Shown: positions 1 through 6,646 of the stretch, piece by piece | Numbering within the stretch: position 1 is the stretch's first letter | Layout of the letters: each line of letters starts with the position of its first letter | DNA from: Corticimicrobacter populi | Lineage (GTDB): Bacteria; Pseudomonadota; Gammaproteobacteria; Burkholderiales; Burkholderiaceae_B | Assembly: GCF_003123725.1 (NCBI RefSeq) | Contig: NZ_QETA01000002.1 | Location: 1 to 64,000, forward strand | DNA length: 64,000 bases | Reading direction: 5' to 3' | Made by a program: the position numbers and the translations under genes | Notes under the pieces: model-generated | The model's database searches: none | What the model was told of the DNA's origin: nothing | The model's input: only the letters and a program-made list of their open reading frames with translations

Positions 1-235
1 TGACCTCATTCTCCAGCAGTGATTCTGCCAACAACTTCTTCAGCCTGGCATTCTCGACTTCCAGATCCTTTAAACGCTTGGCGTCGGAGACGTTCATGCC
101 GCCGAATTTGTTGCGCCAGAGGTAGTAACTAGCTTCGGAGAAACCGTGTTGCCGGCACAGTTCCTTCACCGGCAAGCCCGCATCGGCTTCCCCTAGGAAA
201 CCAATGATCTGTTCTTCTGTGAATCGCTTCTTCAT
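1..235 (-). CDS. IS3-family transposase OrfA, partial
   Basis: The minus-strand frame from the ATG at 235 to the window edge gives 78 residues and has no stop, so the gene is cut by the window. It begins MKKRFTEEQIIGFLGEADAG and continues with a helix-turn-helix (ELCRQHGFSEASYYLWRNKFGG) and a leucine-rich stretch (ENARLKKLLAESLLENEV). This is the OrfA pattern of IS3-family elements, IS407-like group: the HTH binds the element ends and the leucine zipper dimerises. In this family OrfA is fused to the DDE recombinase OrfB by programmed -1 frameshifting. OrfB would lie to the left, outside the window. Confidence 0.9.
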   Translation of the reverse strand, partial: MKKRFTEEQIIGFLGEADAGLPVKELCRQHGFSEASYYLWRNKFGGMNVSDAKRLKDLEVENARLKKLLAESLLENEV

Positions 236-285
236 GTCCAATCTCCTGCATGGGGTGATTGAACTCCAAATCCTGATGCTACTCA
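1..285 (-). mobile_element. Right end of an IS3-family insertion sequence (boundary approximate)
   Basis: OrfA reads leftward from 235, so the short stretch to its right must hold the upstream terminus of the element. On the minus strand a TGAGTAGCATCAGGATTTGG segment begins at about 285. IS3-family ends usually start with TGA, so this is a plausible terminus. The other end and the target duplication are outside the window, and the boundary is only an estimate. Confidence 0.5.
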
Positions 286-460
286 ATCTCGGGGAGACGT
301 CGCTTATAAAGCGAAGGCCTATATGCCATTTGCGGATATATGGCCGGATTGAAAATCAGCGCTTTCCGAATAACCAAAGACGATGTTTTTATTTTGTGCG
401 ATCAGGCCGGCTGCTGATAATCATCTGTCACGACAGATTGAATCGAACAAGGATAATTCC

Positions 461-1489
461 ATGTCATATGCAAAAAAGATATTGAGCCGCCTGACCGTTT
501 TTGCCGGTGCAGGTGCCATGCTGCTGGCGGGCACGATGGGACAGGCCATGGCCGAGGAGGGCAAGCTGCGGATTGCCGAGCAGTTCGGTATCGTCTATCT
601 CCTGCTCAACGTCGCACGCGATCAGCAACTGATCGAAAAGCACGGCAAGGAAGAGGGGCTGGACATCGATGTGGATTGGGTCAGGCTGTCGGGCGGCTCG
701 GCTGTCAATGATGCGCTGTTGTCCGGCTCGGTGGATATCGCCGGTGCCGGTATCGGCCCGTTGCTGACCATCTGGGATCGCACCCAGGGCAAGCAGAATG
801 TCAAGGGCGTGGCCTCGCTGGGCAATTTCCCGTATTACCTGGTGACCAACAACAAGGACATCAAGAGTATTGCGGATTTCACCGACAAGGATCGGATTGC
901 CGTACCGGCAGTCGGTGTGTCGGTGCAGTCACGCTTCTTGCAACTCGCCGCGGCCAAGCTCTGGGGCGAAGACCAGTACAACCGTCTGGATCGGCTGACG
1001 GTGGCGTTGCCACACCCGGATGCCGCCGCCGCCATCATCGCCGGCGGTACCGAGATCACGGGCCATTTTGGTAATCCGCCGTTTCAGGAGCAGGAGCTGG
1101 CCGGCAACCCAGATGCGCATATCGTGCTCAAGTCGTACGATGCGGTCGGTGGTCCCAACTCTCCGACGGTGCTGTTCGCGACCGAGAAATTCCGCGCCGA
1201 AAATCCGAAGACCTATCGCGCATTCCAGAATGCGCTGGCCGAGGCCGCCGAATTCATCACGAACAATCCCGAAGAGGCGGCACAGATCTACATCCGTGTG
1301 GCCAACGCAAAAATCGAGCCAGGATTTCTGACTGAAATCATCAAGAACTCGGATGTGGAATTCAAGCTGGCACCGCAGAATACCTTCGATTTTTCGCAAT
1401 TCCTGCACCGCGTGGGGGCCATCAAGAACAAGCCGGAATCATGGCGCGATTATTTCTTCGAAGATGAACTGACGGCTCAGGGCAGTTGA
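461..1489 (+). CDS. ABC transporter solute-binding protein, nitrate/sulfonate/taurine (SsuA/TauA, NMT1-like) type
   Basis: This 342-residue protein starts with a typical Sec signal (KKILSRLTVF, hydrophobic core, then AMAEEG) followed by the LRIAEQFGIVYLLLNVARD opening of NMT1/SsuA-like periplasmic binding proteins. LSGGSAVNDALLSGSVDIAG is the substrate-domain signature of the family. The ATG at 461 is chosen over an upstream in-frame one because the signal peptide starts there and a purine-rich AAGGATA lies just upstream. No permease or ATPase gene is adjacent: an IS end lies upstream and an opposing gene downstream. It is therefore either an orphan receptor or the remnant of a cluster interrupted by the IS. 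The ligand cannot be told; an organosulfur or nitrogen compound is the family expectation. Confidence 0.85.
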   Translation: MSYAKKILSRLTVFAGAGAMLLAGTMGQAMAEEGKLRIAEQFGIVYLLLNVARDQQLIEKHGKEEGLDIDVDWVRLSGGSAVNDALLSGSVDIAGAGIGPLLTIWDRTQGKQNVKGVASLGNFPYYLVTNNKDIKSIADFTDKDRIAVPAVGVSVQSRFLQLAAAKLWGEDQYNRLDRLTVALPHPDAAAAIIAGGTEITGHFGNPPFQEQELAGNPDAHIVLKSYDAVGGPNSPTVLFATEKFRAENPKTYRAFQNALAEAAEFITNNPEEAAQIYIRVANAKIEPGFLTEIIKNSDVEFKLAPQNTFDFSQFLHRVGAIKNKPESWRDYFFEDELTAQGS

Positions 1490-1545
1490 GTGTTGCCCAT
1501 GCAGGGAGACGAAGGTAACACGTTCCCCCTGATCCGAACGCCATT

Positions 1546-1989
1546 TCACTGAGTCGGGAGTTCCACGGCGTCCTTGCCGTGGATCAGGACGTCCAGGCTT
1601 TCGGCAAGGGTGATGCCATACCGGTAGACCCGATCATCAAAGACGCCGTACAGCACGCCATTGCCATGCATCAGTATGAGGTGGCCGTTGTCGCATTCGC
1701 CCACGGGCACGAGGGGGCAGCCAGTGACCGTTTCATACTGCTCGACCTGTTCCCTGTAGACTTCACGAACGGCTTTTTGCGGGTCGATGTAGAAACAGCG
1801 GGCGACCCCGGGGTGGTTCCTGTAGGGGGCGTGGTGCCCGTGGATGCCATTGTGTGCCTGCAGAAACAGGGTCAGGGCATCCGACACGGCATAGCCCATG
1901 CTTTCGAGGGTCGCGAGGCAGGAGGCCAGATCGGTCGCTTCCTGTGTGACGGCACCATATCGGGACGCCTGTTCGATGAGGGTGTTCAT
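1546..1989 (-). CDS. SUKH-3-like immunity-family protein
   Basis: A 147-residue soluble protein read from the ATG at 1989. A longer frame to 2148 exists, but its extra N-terminus is low-complexity and overlaps the divergent ABC gene. The conserved parts are the FLQAHNGIHG region, a FYIDPQKAVREVYREQV helix, and PVGECDNGHLILMHGNGVLYGVFDDRVYRYG. That layout (small acidic protein, G-hydrophobic strands, V-F-D-D-x-V-Y) matches SUKH/SMI1-like immunity proteins, especially SUKH-3, which neutralise polymorphic or contact-dependent toxins. No toxin gene is adjacent, so it is an orphan, and the family call rests on motif resemblance only. Confidence 0.6.
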   Translation of the reverse strand: MNTLIEQASRYGAVTQEATDLASCLATLESMGYAVSDALTLFLQAHNGIHGHHAPYRNHPGVARCFYIDPQKAVREVYREQVEQYETVTGCPLVPVGECDNGHLILMHGNGVLYGVFDDRVYRYGITLAESLDVLIHGKDAVELPTQ

Positions 1990-2090
1990 GCGGTGACTCG
2001 CAGGCCGTGGCCGGGCAGGTTTAGGGTTGGGAAATTCTAACGTGGCAGCATGGATTATGATGGGGGATTGGCACATTTTCATCCCCACCC

Positions 2091-3896
2091 ATGAGCTCCC
2101 TTCCTTCGCACACCGGCGAGCGGCCGGTCGAGCGTGCCCATGGCGCACGCTCGGGCTGGTCGGTCGTCGCCGGCCTGCTGCCCTATCTCAAACCCTACAA
2201 AACCCGTATCGGGCTGGCATTGGGCTGCATTCTGCTGGCCAAGCTGTGCAATTTGCTGATGCCGCAGGCACTCAAGCAGATCGTCGATGACCTGAACGTA
2301 CCGCATACGCTGCTGGCACTGCCGCTGGGGCTGTTGCTGGCCTATGGCCTGGCACGGGTCGGCAATACCCTGTTTTCAGAACTGCGCCAGGTGGTGTTCG
2401 CACGCGTTATGGCACGCGCTTCGCGCCAGATTACCCGACAGGTGTTCGAGCACTTGCACCGCCTGAGCCTGCGGTTTCACTTGACGCGCCGTACCGGTGG
2501 CGTGGCGCGCGATGTGGAGCGGGGCGGCAAGGCTTTTTCCGACCTGATGGACTGGACGCTCTATTCCATCATTCCGGTTCTGCTGGAGGTGCTGCTGGTC
2601 ACGGCCGTACTGGTGTATTCCTATGACTGGTGGTTTGCCGCGATCACGTTGGCGACCTTGCTGGTATATGGTGCCTGGACCATCCTGGTCACGGAATGGC
2701 GCACCCGCTACTACCGCGCCACTATCGAGGCCGACAACCGCGCCAACGAACGCGTGGTGGATTCGTTGCTGAACTACGAGACGGTCAAGTATTTCAACAA
2801 CGAGGCGCACGAGGTGGGCCGCTACAACGAGAACCTGCTGCGCCTGGAAAATGCCCAGGTCAAGGCCATCAATACGCTGGCTGTGCTCAATCTGGGCCAG
2901 AGCCTGATCGTGGCAGTGGGCGTGACGGCCATGATGGCCCTGGCATCACAGGGCGTGGTTGAGGGCAGCATGACGGTGGGCGACCTGGTGCTGGTCAATG
3001 CCTACCTGCTGCAACTGTCGGCACCGCTGTTCATGCTGGGCATGATGTATCGCGAGGTCAAGCAGGCCCTGACCAACATGGAAAACCTGTTCAGCCTGCT
3101 GGACCAGCGCCAGGAAGTGCGCGATGCTCCCGATGCAAAAATCCTGCCGGCGCAGCCCCCTCGCGTGCGTTTCGAGGCTGTGCATTTCTCCTATGACGAG
3201 CGGCGCGAAATCCTGCATGGCATCGATTTCGAGATACCGGCCGGTGGCACGCTGGCGGTGGTGGGGCATTCCGGGTCGGGCAAGTCGACGCTGGCGCGGC
3301 TGCTGTACCGTTTCTACGATATCGATTCTGGTCGCATCCTGATCGATGACCTGGATATCCGCGAAGTCACGCAGCATTCGCTGCGCCAGGCCATCGGCAT
3401 CGTGCCGCAGGACACCGTGCTGTTCAACGACACGATCTTCTACAACATCCGGTATGGCCGTCCCGACGCTTCGGCAGAAGAAGTCGAGGCAGCGGCACGG
3501 GCCGCGCAGATCCATGCCTTCATTGCCTCGCTGCCCGATGGCTACGATACCCCGGTGGGCGAACGTGGCCTCAAGCTCTCGGGGGGCGAGAAACAGCGCG
3601 TGGCCATTGCCCGGGCACTGCTCAAAAATCCTTCGATCCTGATTTTCGACGAGGCCACTTCGGCGCTGGATTCGAATTCTGAACGCGCCATCCAGTCCGA
3701 ACTGGACAAGATCAGCGTGGGTCGTACCACGCTGGTGATTGCCCATCGGTTATCGACTGTGATGAATGCCGACCAGATCCTGGTCATGGATGCCGGCGAC
3801 GTGGTCGAACGCGGTACGCACGAGGCATTGCTGGTGCAGGATGGTCGTTATGCGCAGATGTGGCGGTTGCAGCAGCGTGACGGACAGGCAGGATGA
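2091..3896 (+). CDS. ABC exporter, Atm1/HMT1-type, fused permease and ATPase
   Basis: A 601-residue half-transporter. About 320 residues form the six-helix exporter domain, containing the Atm1-type substrate-site motif NYETVKYFNNEAHE. The nucleotide-binding domain follows, with Walker A GHSGSGKST, Q-loop GIVPQDTVLFNDTI, signature LSGGEKQRVAIARALL, Walker B ILIFDEATSALD and the switch IAHRLST. Bacterial Atm1-type exporters work as homodimers in the inner membrane and export glutathione-linked metals or polysulfides; that substrate class is known for the family and not shown here. The gene stands alone, ends 9 bp before the convergent Slam gene and has no strong ribosome-binding site. Confidence 0.9.
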   Translation: MSSLPSHTGERPVERAHGARSGWSVVAGLLPYLKPYKTRIGLALGCILLAKLCNLLMPQALKQIVDDLNVPHTLLALPLGLLLAYGLARVGNTLFSELRQVVFARVMARASRQITRQVFEHLHRLSLRFHLTRRTGGVARDVERGGKAFSDLMDWTLYSIIPVLLEVLLVTAVLVYSYDWWFAAITLATLLVYGAWTILVTEWRTRYYRATIEADNRANERVVDSLLNYETVKYFNNEAHEVGRYNENLLRLENAQVKAINTLAVLNLGQSLIVAVGVTAMMALASQGVVEGSMTVGDLVLVNAYLLQLSAPLFMLGMMYREVKQALTNMENLFSLLDQRQEVRDAPDAKILPAQPPRVRFEAVHFSYDERREILHGIDFEIPAGGTLAVVGHSGSGKSTLARLLYRFYDIDSGRILIDDLDIREVTQHSLRQAIGIVPQDTVLFNDTIFYNIRYGRPDASAEEVEAAARAAQIHAFIASLPDGYDTPVGERGLKLSGGEKQRVAIARALLKNPSILIFDEATSALDSNSERAIQSELDKISVGRTTLVIAHRLSTVMNADQILVMDAGDVVERGTHEALLVQDGRYAQMWRLQQRDGQAG

Positions 3897-3905
3897 TGGA
3901 TCGCC

Positions 3906-5426
3906 TCAAAAGCGTTTTTCGAACATCAGACTGACTTCTGTGCGATCGCGAGCATACATGGGCAGGTTGCTCGTGATCCTGAGATAGCTGATGTTCAGCT
4001 TCGGTTCGAGTCCGGCGATCGTAAAGCCCGGGGCCCACAGCGAGGCATCCAGCCTCAGTTCGCGGTCGTGCCGCTCCTGGTTAAGGAACAGGGCATAGGG
4101 CTGGTCATACGACTGCCTGCCATAGCGGGCGCTCAGGCGGGCACCGAGTGTGCTGCCGAATGTCTTGATCACGCCCAACTGCGCCCACGGAAAACGGTAG
4201 GCATACTCGCGGGCGGTGGTCGATTCGCGCTGCAGCCCCAGGCTGCCGAAAGCCAGCAGGCTGGGGGAAAGGGTGCGCACTGCGGTCAGGGACAGGATGT
4301 CCAGGTGCCCATCATAGGCTGCATAGTCGCGGTCGTCGTACTTGCGCTTGAGCCATAGCCATGCGCCCATCAGTTGCCACTCGGGCGAGGGACGCCAGCC
4401 ATACTCCAGGGCCATACCGTGGTTGTGGCTGTAGCGGCGGCCCCCCATCCAGGCCTGGCTGACCTGCGGCGTGGCCGAGAACCAGATATCGGCGTTCTGC
4501 CATTTGTAGCCGCCACGCAGGGTCAACGTACGATCACTGTAATCGCGCGCTTCCTGGTAGGACACGCCGTCGATGTCGGCACCCAATGTGTAGTAGTGAT
4601 GGCCGCCGATGTTGCGCTCGACGTTCGCGCCGCCACTGTACTTCAGGCCCCAGTCGGATTTGGGCAAGGCATCGCTGCCCTTGGCGAACGGGACCCAGAA
4701 CGTCCAGCCGCCTGCAGCGACAGGCAGGTAAAGCATGCGATCGCGATTGGCTGAGTTGACGTTGTTGTTGTAGGCAAGACCTGCGCTGATCCGGAAGTTC
4801 CAGCGGCGCTGTTGTGCAAGTGCCTGACGGTACTGTTCAACACTGTGCTGCGCGGCCGGATCTGACAGTTGGCGCTGGTGCAGCAAGGCAAGTTCGGCAT
4901 TGGAGCGTTCGAACTGGCGATCCTCCATCAGCATGGTGGACAGTTCCAGACGTACATAGTCCAGGTCCGGATGCTGTTCGACGAGCTGGCGATACAGCGC
5001 GATGGCGTCGGCCAGGCGACCGTCGTGACGCAGCAATGCGCCCTGTATGTAGTCGCGCAGAATAGGATCGACGCCACGCATCCAGGGATAGAAGCGCATG
5101 ATGCGGCGCAACGTATCCCAGTCTTCCTGCAGCATGGCCTGGTTGAGGATCAGCTCGGTCAGCTTGATGTCTCCGGCCAGGTCCTGGTCAGTGAGCTCCA
5201 CCGGCGGCTGTGCTGGTTGTGCCGGCTGGCGATGCACGATCGATGGGGTAGGTGTCTGCGGCTGTGGCAGGAACGGCTGTTCCGGTTCCAGCGGTCGTAC
5301 CGGTGCAGGCAGGGGCGGTGGGGGCGCGGCGACCTGGGCCTGTGCCGGTCCGAGCATGCCCAGGATGAGCAGGCCTGGCGCGAGCAGGGCAGACAGCAGA
5401 CGGTGGAGCGTGGGGATGGACGGCAT
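3906..5426 (-). CDS. Slam-type outer-membrane translocator (surface lipoprotein assembly modifier, DUF560)
   Basis: A 506-residue protein with a Sec signal (LLSALLAPGLLILGMLGPAQAQ), a proline-rich linker at about residues 30-75, a TPR-like helical domain at about 85-200 (DGRLADAIALYRQLVEQHPDLDYVRLELSTMLM) and a C-terminal beta-barrel with alternating aromatic strands ending in MFEKRF. This two-part architecture is that of Slam proteins, which move surface lipoproteins or soluble haemophores such as haemophilin across the outer membrane. The gene immediately upstream on the same strand encodes a haemophilin-like protein without a lipobox, its likely client. The 165-bp gap between them is AT-rich and holds palindromes, so slam may also have its own promoter. 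Confidence 0.85.
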   Translation of the reverse strand: MPSIPTLHRLLSALLAPGLLILGMLGPAQAQVAAPPPPLPAPVRPLEPEQPFLPQPQTPTPSIVHRQPAQPAQPPVELTDQDLAGDIKLTELILNQAMLQEDWDTLRRIMRFYPWMRGVDPILRDYIQGALLRHDGRLADAIALYRQLVEQHPDLDYVRLELSTMLMEDRQFERSNAELALLHQRQLSDPAAQHSVEQYRQALAQQRRWNFRISAGLAYNNNVNSANRDRMLYLPVAAGGWTFWVPFAKGSDALPKSDWGLKYSGGANVERNIGGHHYYTLGADIDGVSYQEARDYSDRTLTLRGGYKWQNADIWFSATPQVSQAWMGGRRYSHNHGMALEYGWRPSPEWQLMGAWLWLKRKYDDRDYAAYDGHLDILSLTAVRTLSPSLLAFGSLGLQRESTTAREYAYRFPWAQLGVIKTFGSTLGARLSARYGRQSYDQPYALFLNQERHDRELRLDASLWAPGFTIAGLEPKLNISYLRITSNLPMYARDRTEVSLMFEKRF

Positions 5427-5514
5427 GTATTTCCCAAGAGGGATGGGAGTTCAACAGAACGGCTGTCGAGGCAGGATGACTGCCCCGACAGCCCGGGGCG
5501 TGCACGTGGGCTAT

Positions 5515-5550
5515 TTCAATTTAATTGAATGGAATTTCAATTTATATTGA
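5515..5550 (-). promoter_or_regulatory. Two adjacent AT-rich palindromes upstream of slam
   Basis: In the gap between the haemophilin-like gene and slam, 5515-5529 is a perfect 7-1-7 palindrome (TTCAATT-T-AATTGAA). 5537-5550 is a second, TCAAT-4-ATTGA. The 11-mer ATTTCAATTTA occurs at 5513 and again at 5534, a 21-bp step of about two helical turns. This suggests a two-site operator roughly 90-110 bp upstream of the slam start. The 7-1-7 geometry resembles Fur sites, but the bases do not match the GATAAT consensus, so the regulator is unknown. Confidence 0.4.
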
Positions 5551-5591
5551 TATCTATTCATTAAAAAGAAGAGTCTGGAAGTGCACGGCAA

Positions 5592-6467
5592 CTACTGCTT
5601 CGTCCCGATGATTGCAGTCGAACCGATGCGGTCCGGCAGGCCCTGGATGGACCCGGCGATTTCTGCGCCTTGCGGGCCGAACAGGGTCAGGTCGTATTTT
5701 GCATTCGACGCCGGGCCGCCGATTTCGGTCCATGCTGCGGCATTGCTGACATCCGCATTGGTGACCGTGACGTTGCCGTTGAAGACCAGGCCATTGGCGG
5801 TGACAGCTAATGCCGTACGGTTCAGTTTGCCGCTGTTGATGTTGAAAAAGATATCCTGTCCTGTCGATGACTGGGAGGCGGGGATCTTGATTTCGTTCAG
5901 GGAGAACGTACCTTGGCCGGTAGCCGAACTAGGGCCAGTGACTCGGACTTGATAATTGAAATCACCACGTGGGAAGTTGGTGAACGCAACGCCTGCGTAG
6001 TTATAGGTGCCATTGACCAGTGTATTTGCTGCTGTCTGCTGGCCGACCACGCTCTTGACGAAGTGGCGGGCTTCGGTGCCGCGCGAGAGATTGACCACGG
6101 CCGCCGAGTAGTTCTGGCGGTAGAAACGGTAGACCACGGGGGCATTGGCAGCAGCCGAATTGTCATTCGAACTCAGCAGGATGTCGTTGTGGCCGTGGCC
6201 GTTGGCCCCATCCTTGCCATACAGCTTGAAGGCCTGCAGGTTGTTCAGGTCGAAGGTGTTGGCAATGGTCGAGCTGGCCTGCCCGGGGACCGTCTGTGCC
6301 GTGGATGGGCCATAGGTCTGGCCGTTGTAGTTGAACGAGCCCAGATAGGGCGCATTGGCGGCATTACCGTTCTGGTTGAGGTTCAACTGATTCCATGCCG
6401 AGGCTCCACTGCTGAAGCCAGCGGCCAGCAGCGCAACGGCCAGCATGCCGAGTTTACGGGTTTGCAT
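5592..6467 (-). CDS. Secreted haemophilin-like Slam substrate (putative haemophore)
   Basis: A 291-residue protein starting at the ATG at 6467, preceded by an excellent AAGGAG ribosome-binding site. The signal peptide (KLGMLAVALLAAGFSSGASA) is cut by signal peptidase I, and there is no cysteine anywhere, so it is not a lipoprotein. The C-terminal half has the TbpB/haemophilin-like barrel pattern: GVAFTNFPRGDFNYQV, GTFSLNEIKIP, LVFNGNVTVTN, YDLTLFGPQGAEIAGSIQG. Slam clients use this barrel as a translocation signal. Co-orientation with slam downstream and a TonB receptor upstream suggests it captures haem or another iron source and delivers it to that receptor, as described for Acinetobacter HphA/HphR/HsmA. 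Ligand identity is inference. It has its own ECF-type promoter element at 6605-6631. Confidence 0.7.
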   Translation of the reverse strand: MQTRKLGMLAVALLAAGFSSGASAWNQLNLNQNGNAANAPYLGSFNYNGQTYGPSTAQTVPGQASSTIANTFDLNNLQAFKLYGKDGANGHGHNDILLSSNDNSAAANAPVVYRFYRQNYSAAVVNLSRGTEARHFVKSVVGQQTAANTLVNGTYNYAGVAFTNFPRGDFNYQVRVTGPSSATGQGTFSLNEIKIPASQSSTGQDIFFNINSGKLNRTALAVTANGLVFNGNVTVTNADVSNAAAWTEIGGPASNAKYDLTLFGPQGAEIAGSIQGLPDRIGSTAIIGTKQ

Positions 6468-6604
6468 TGCAATACTCCTTGATGAGAGGAACGTCGAATC
6501 GGCGTCCGGGGGTGGACGCCGTGTCCTGGGCAGGCAATCCGGCTGGATTGCTTCGCCCATTTGTCGGCTTTGTGCGGGGGTTACAGGCAGCCGACATCCT
6601 GAAA

Positions 6605-6631
6605 GACACGCGACAGTATGTGAAAGTGCAA
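6605..6631 (-). promoter_or_regulatory. ECF sigma (FecI-type) promoter element of the haemophilin-like gene
   Basis: On the minus strand TTGCACTTTC (6631-6622), 11 nt, then CGTGTC (6610-6605). The same two boxes with the same 11-nt spacing precede the TonB receptor gene at 9628-9602, and flanking bases (ATTTTC upstream, TTT downstream) are also shared. A TTGCAC-like -35 with a CGTGTC-like -10 fits iron-starvation ECF sigma factors, and fecI is encoded in the same cluster. Transcription would begin about 130 nt before the start codon. Confidence 0.6.
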
Positions 6632-6646
6632 GTTTCTCGAAAATTT

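Noticed and set aside
2079-2306. Extended N-terminus of the SUKH-3-like gene to 2148
   Set aside because: The added residues overlap the divergent ABC gene, are arginine/proline-rich and unlike the family; the ATG at 1989 begins the conserved part.
5515-5550. Canonical Fur box before slam
   Set aside because: Geometry is 7-1-7 but the bases (TTCAATT) do not match GATAAT-type half-sites well.
5592-6467. Calling the Slam substrate a surface lipoprotein
   Set aside because: There is no cysteine in the signal-peptide region or elsewhere, so lipidation is impossible; it must be soluble after cleavage.
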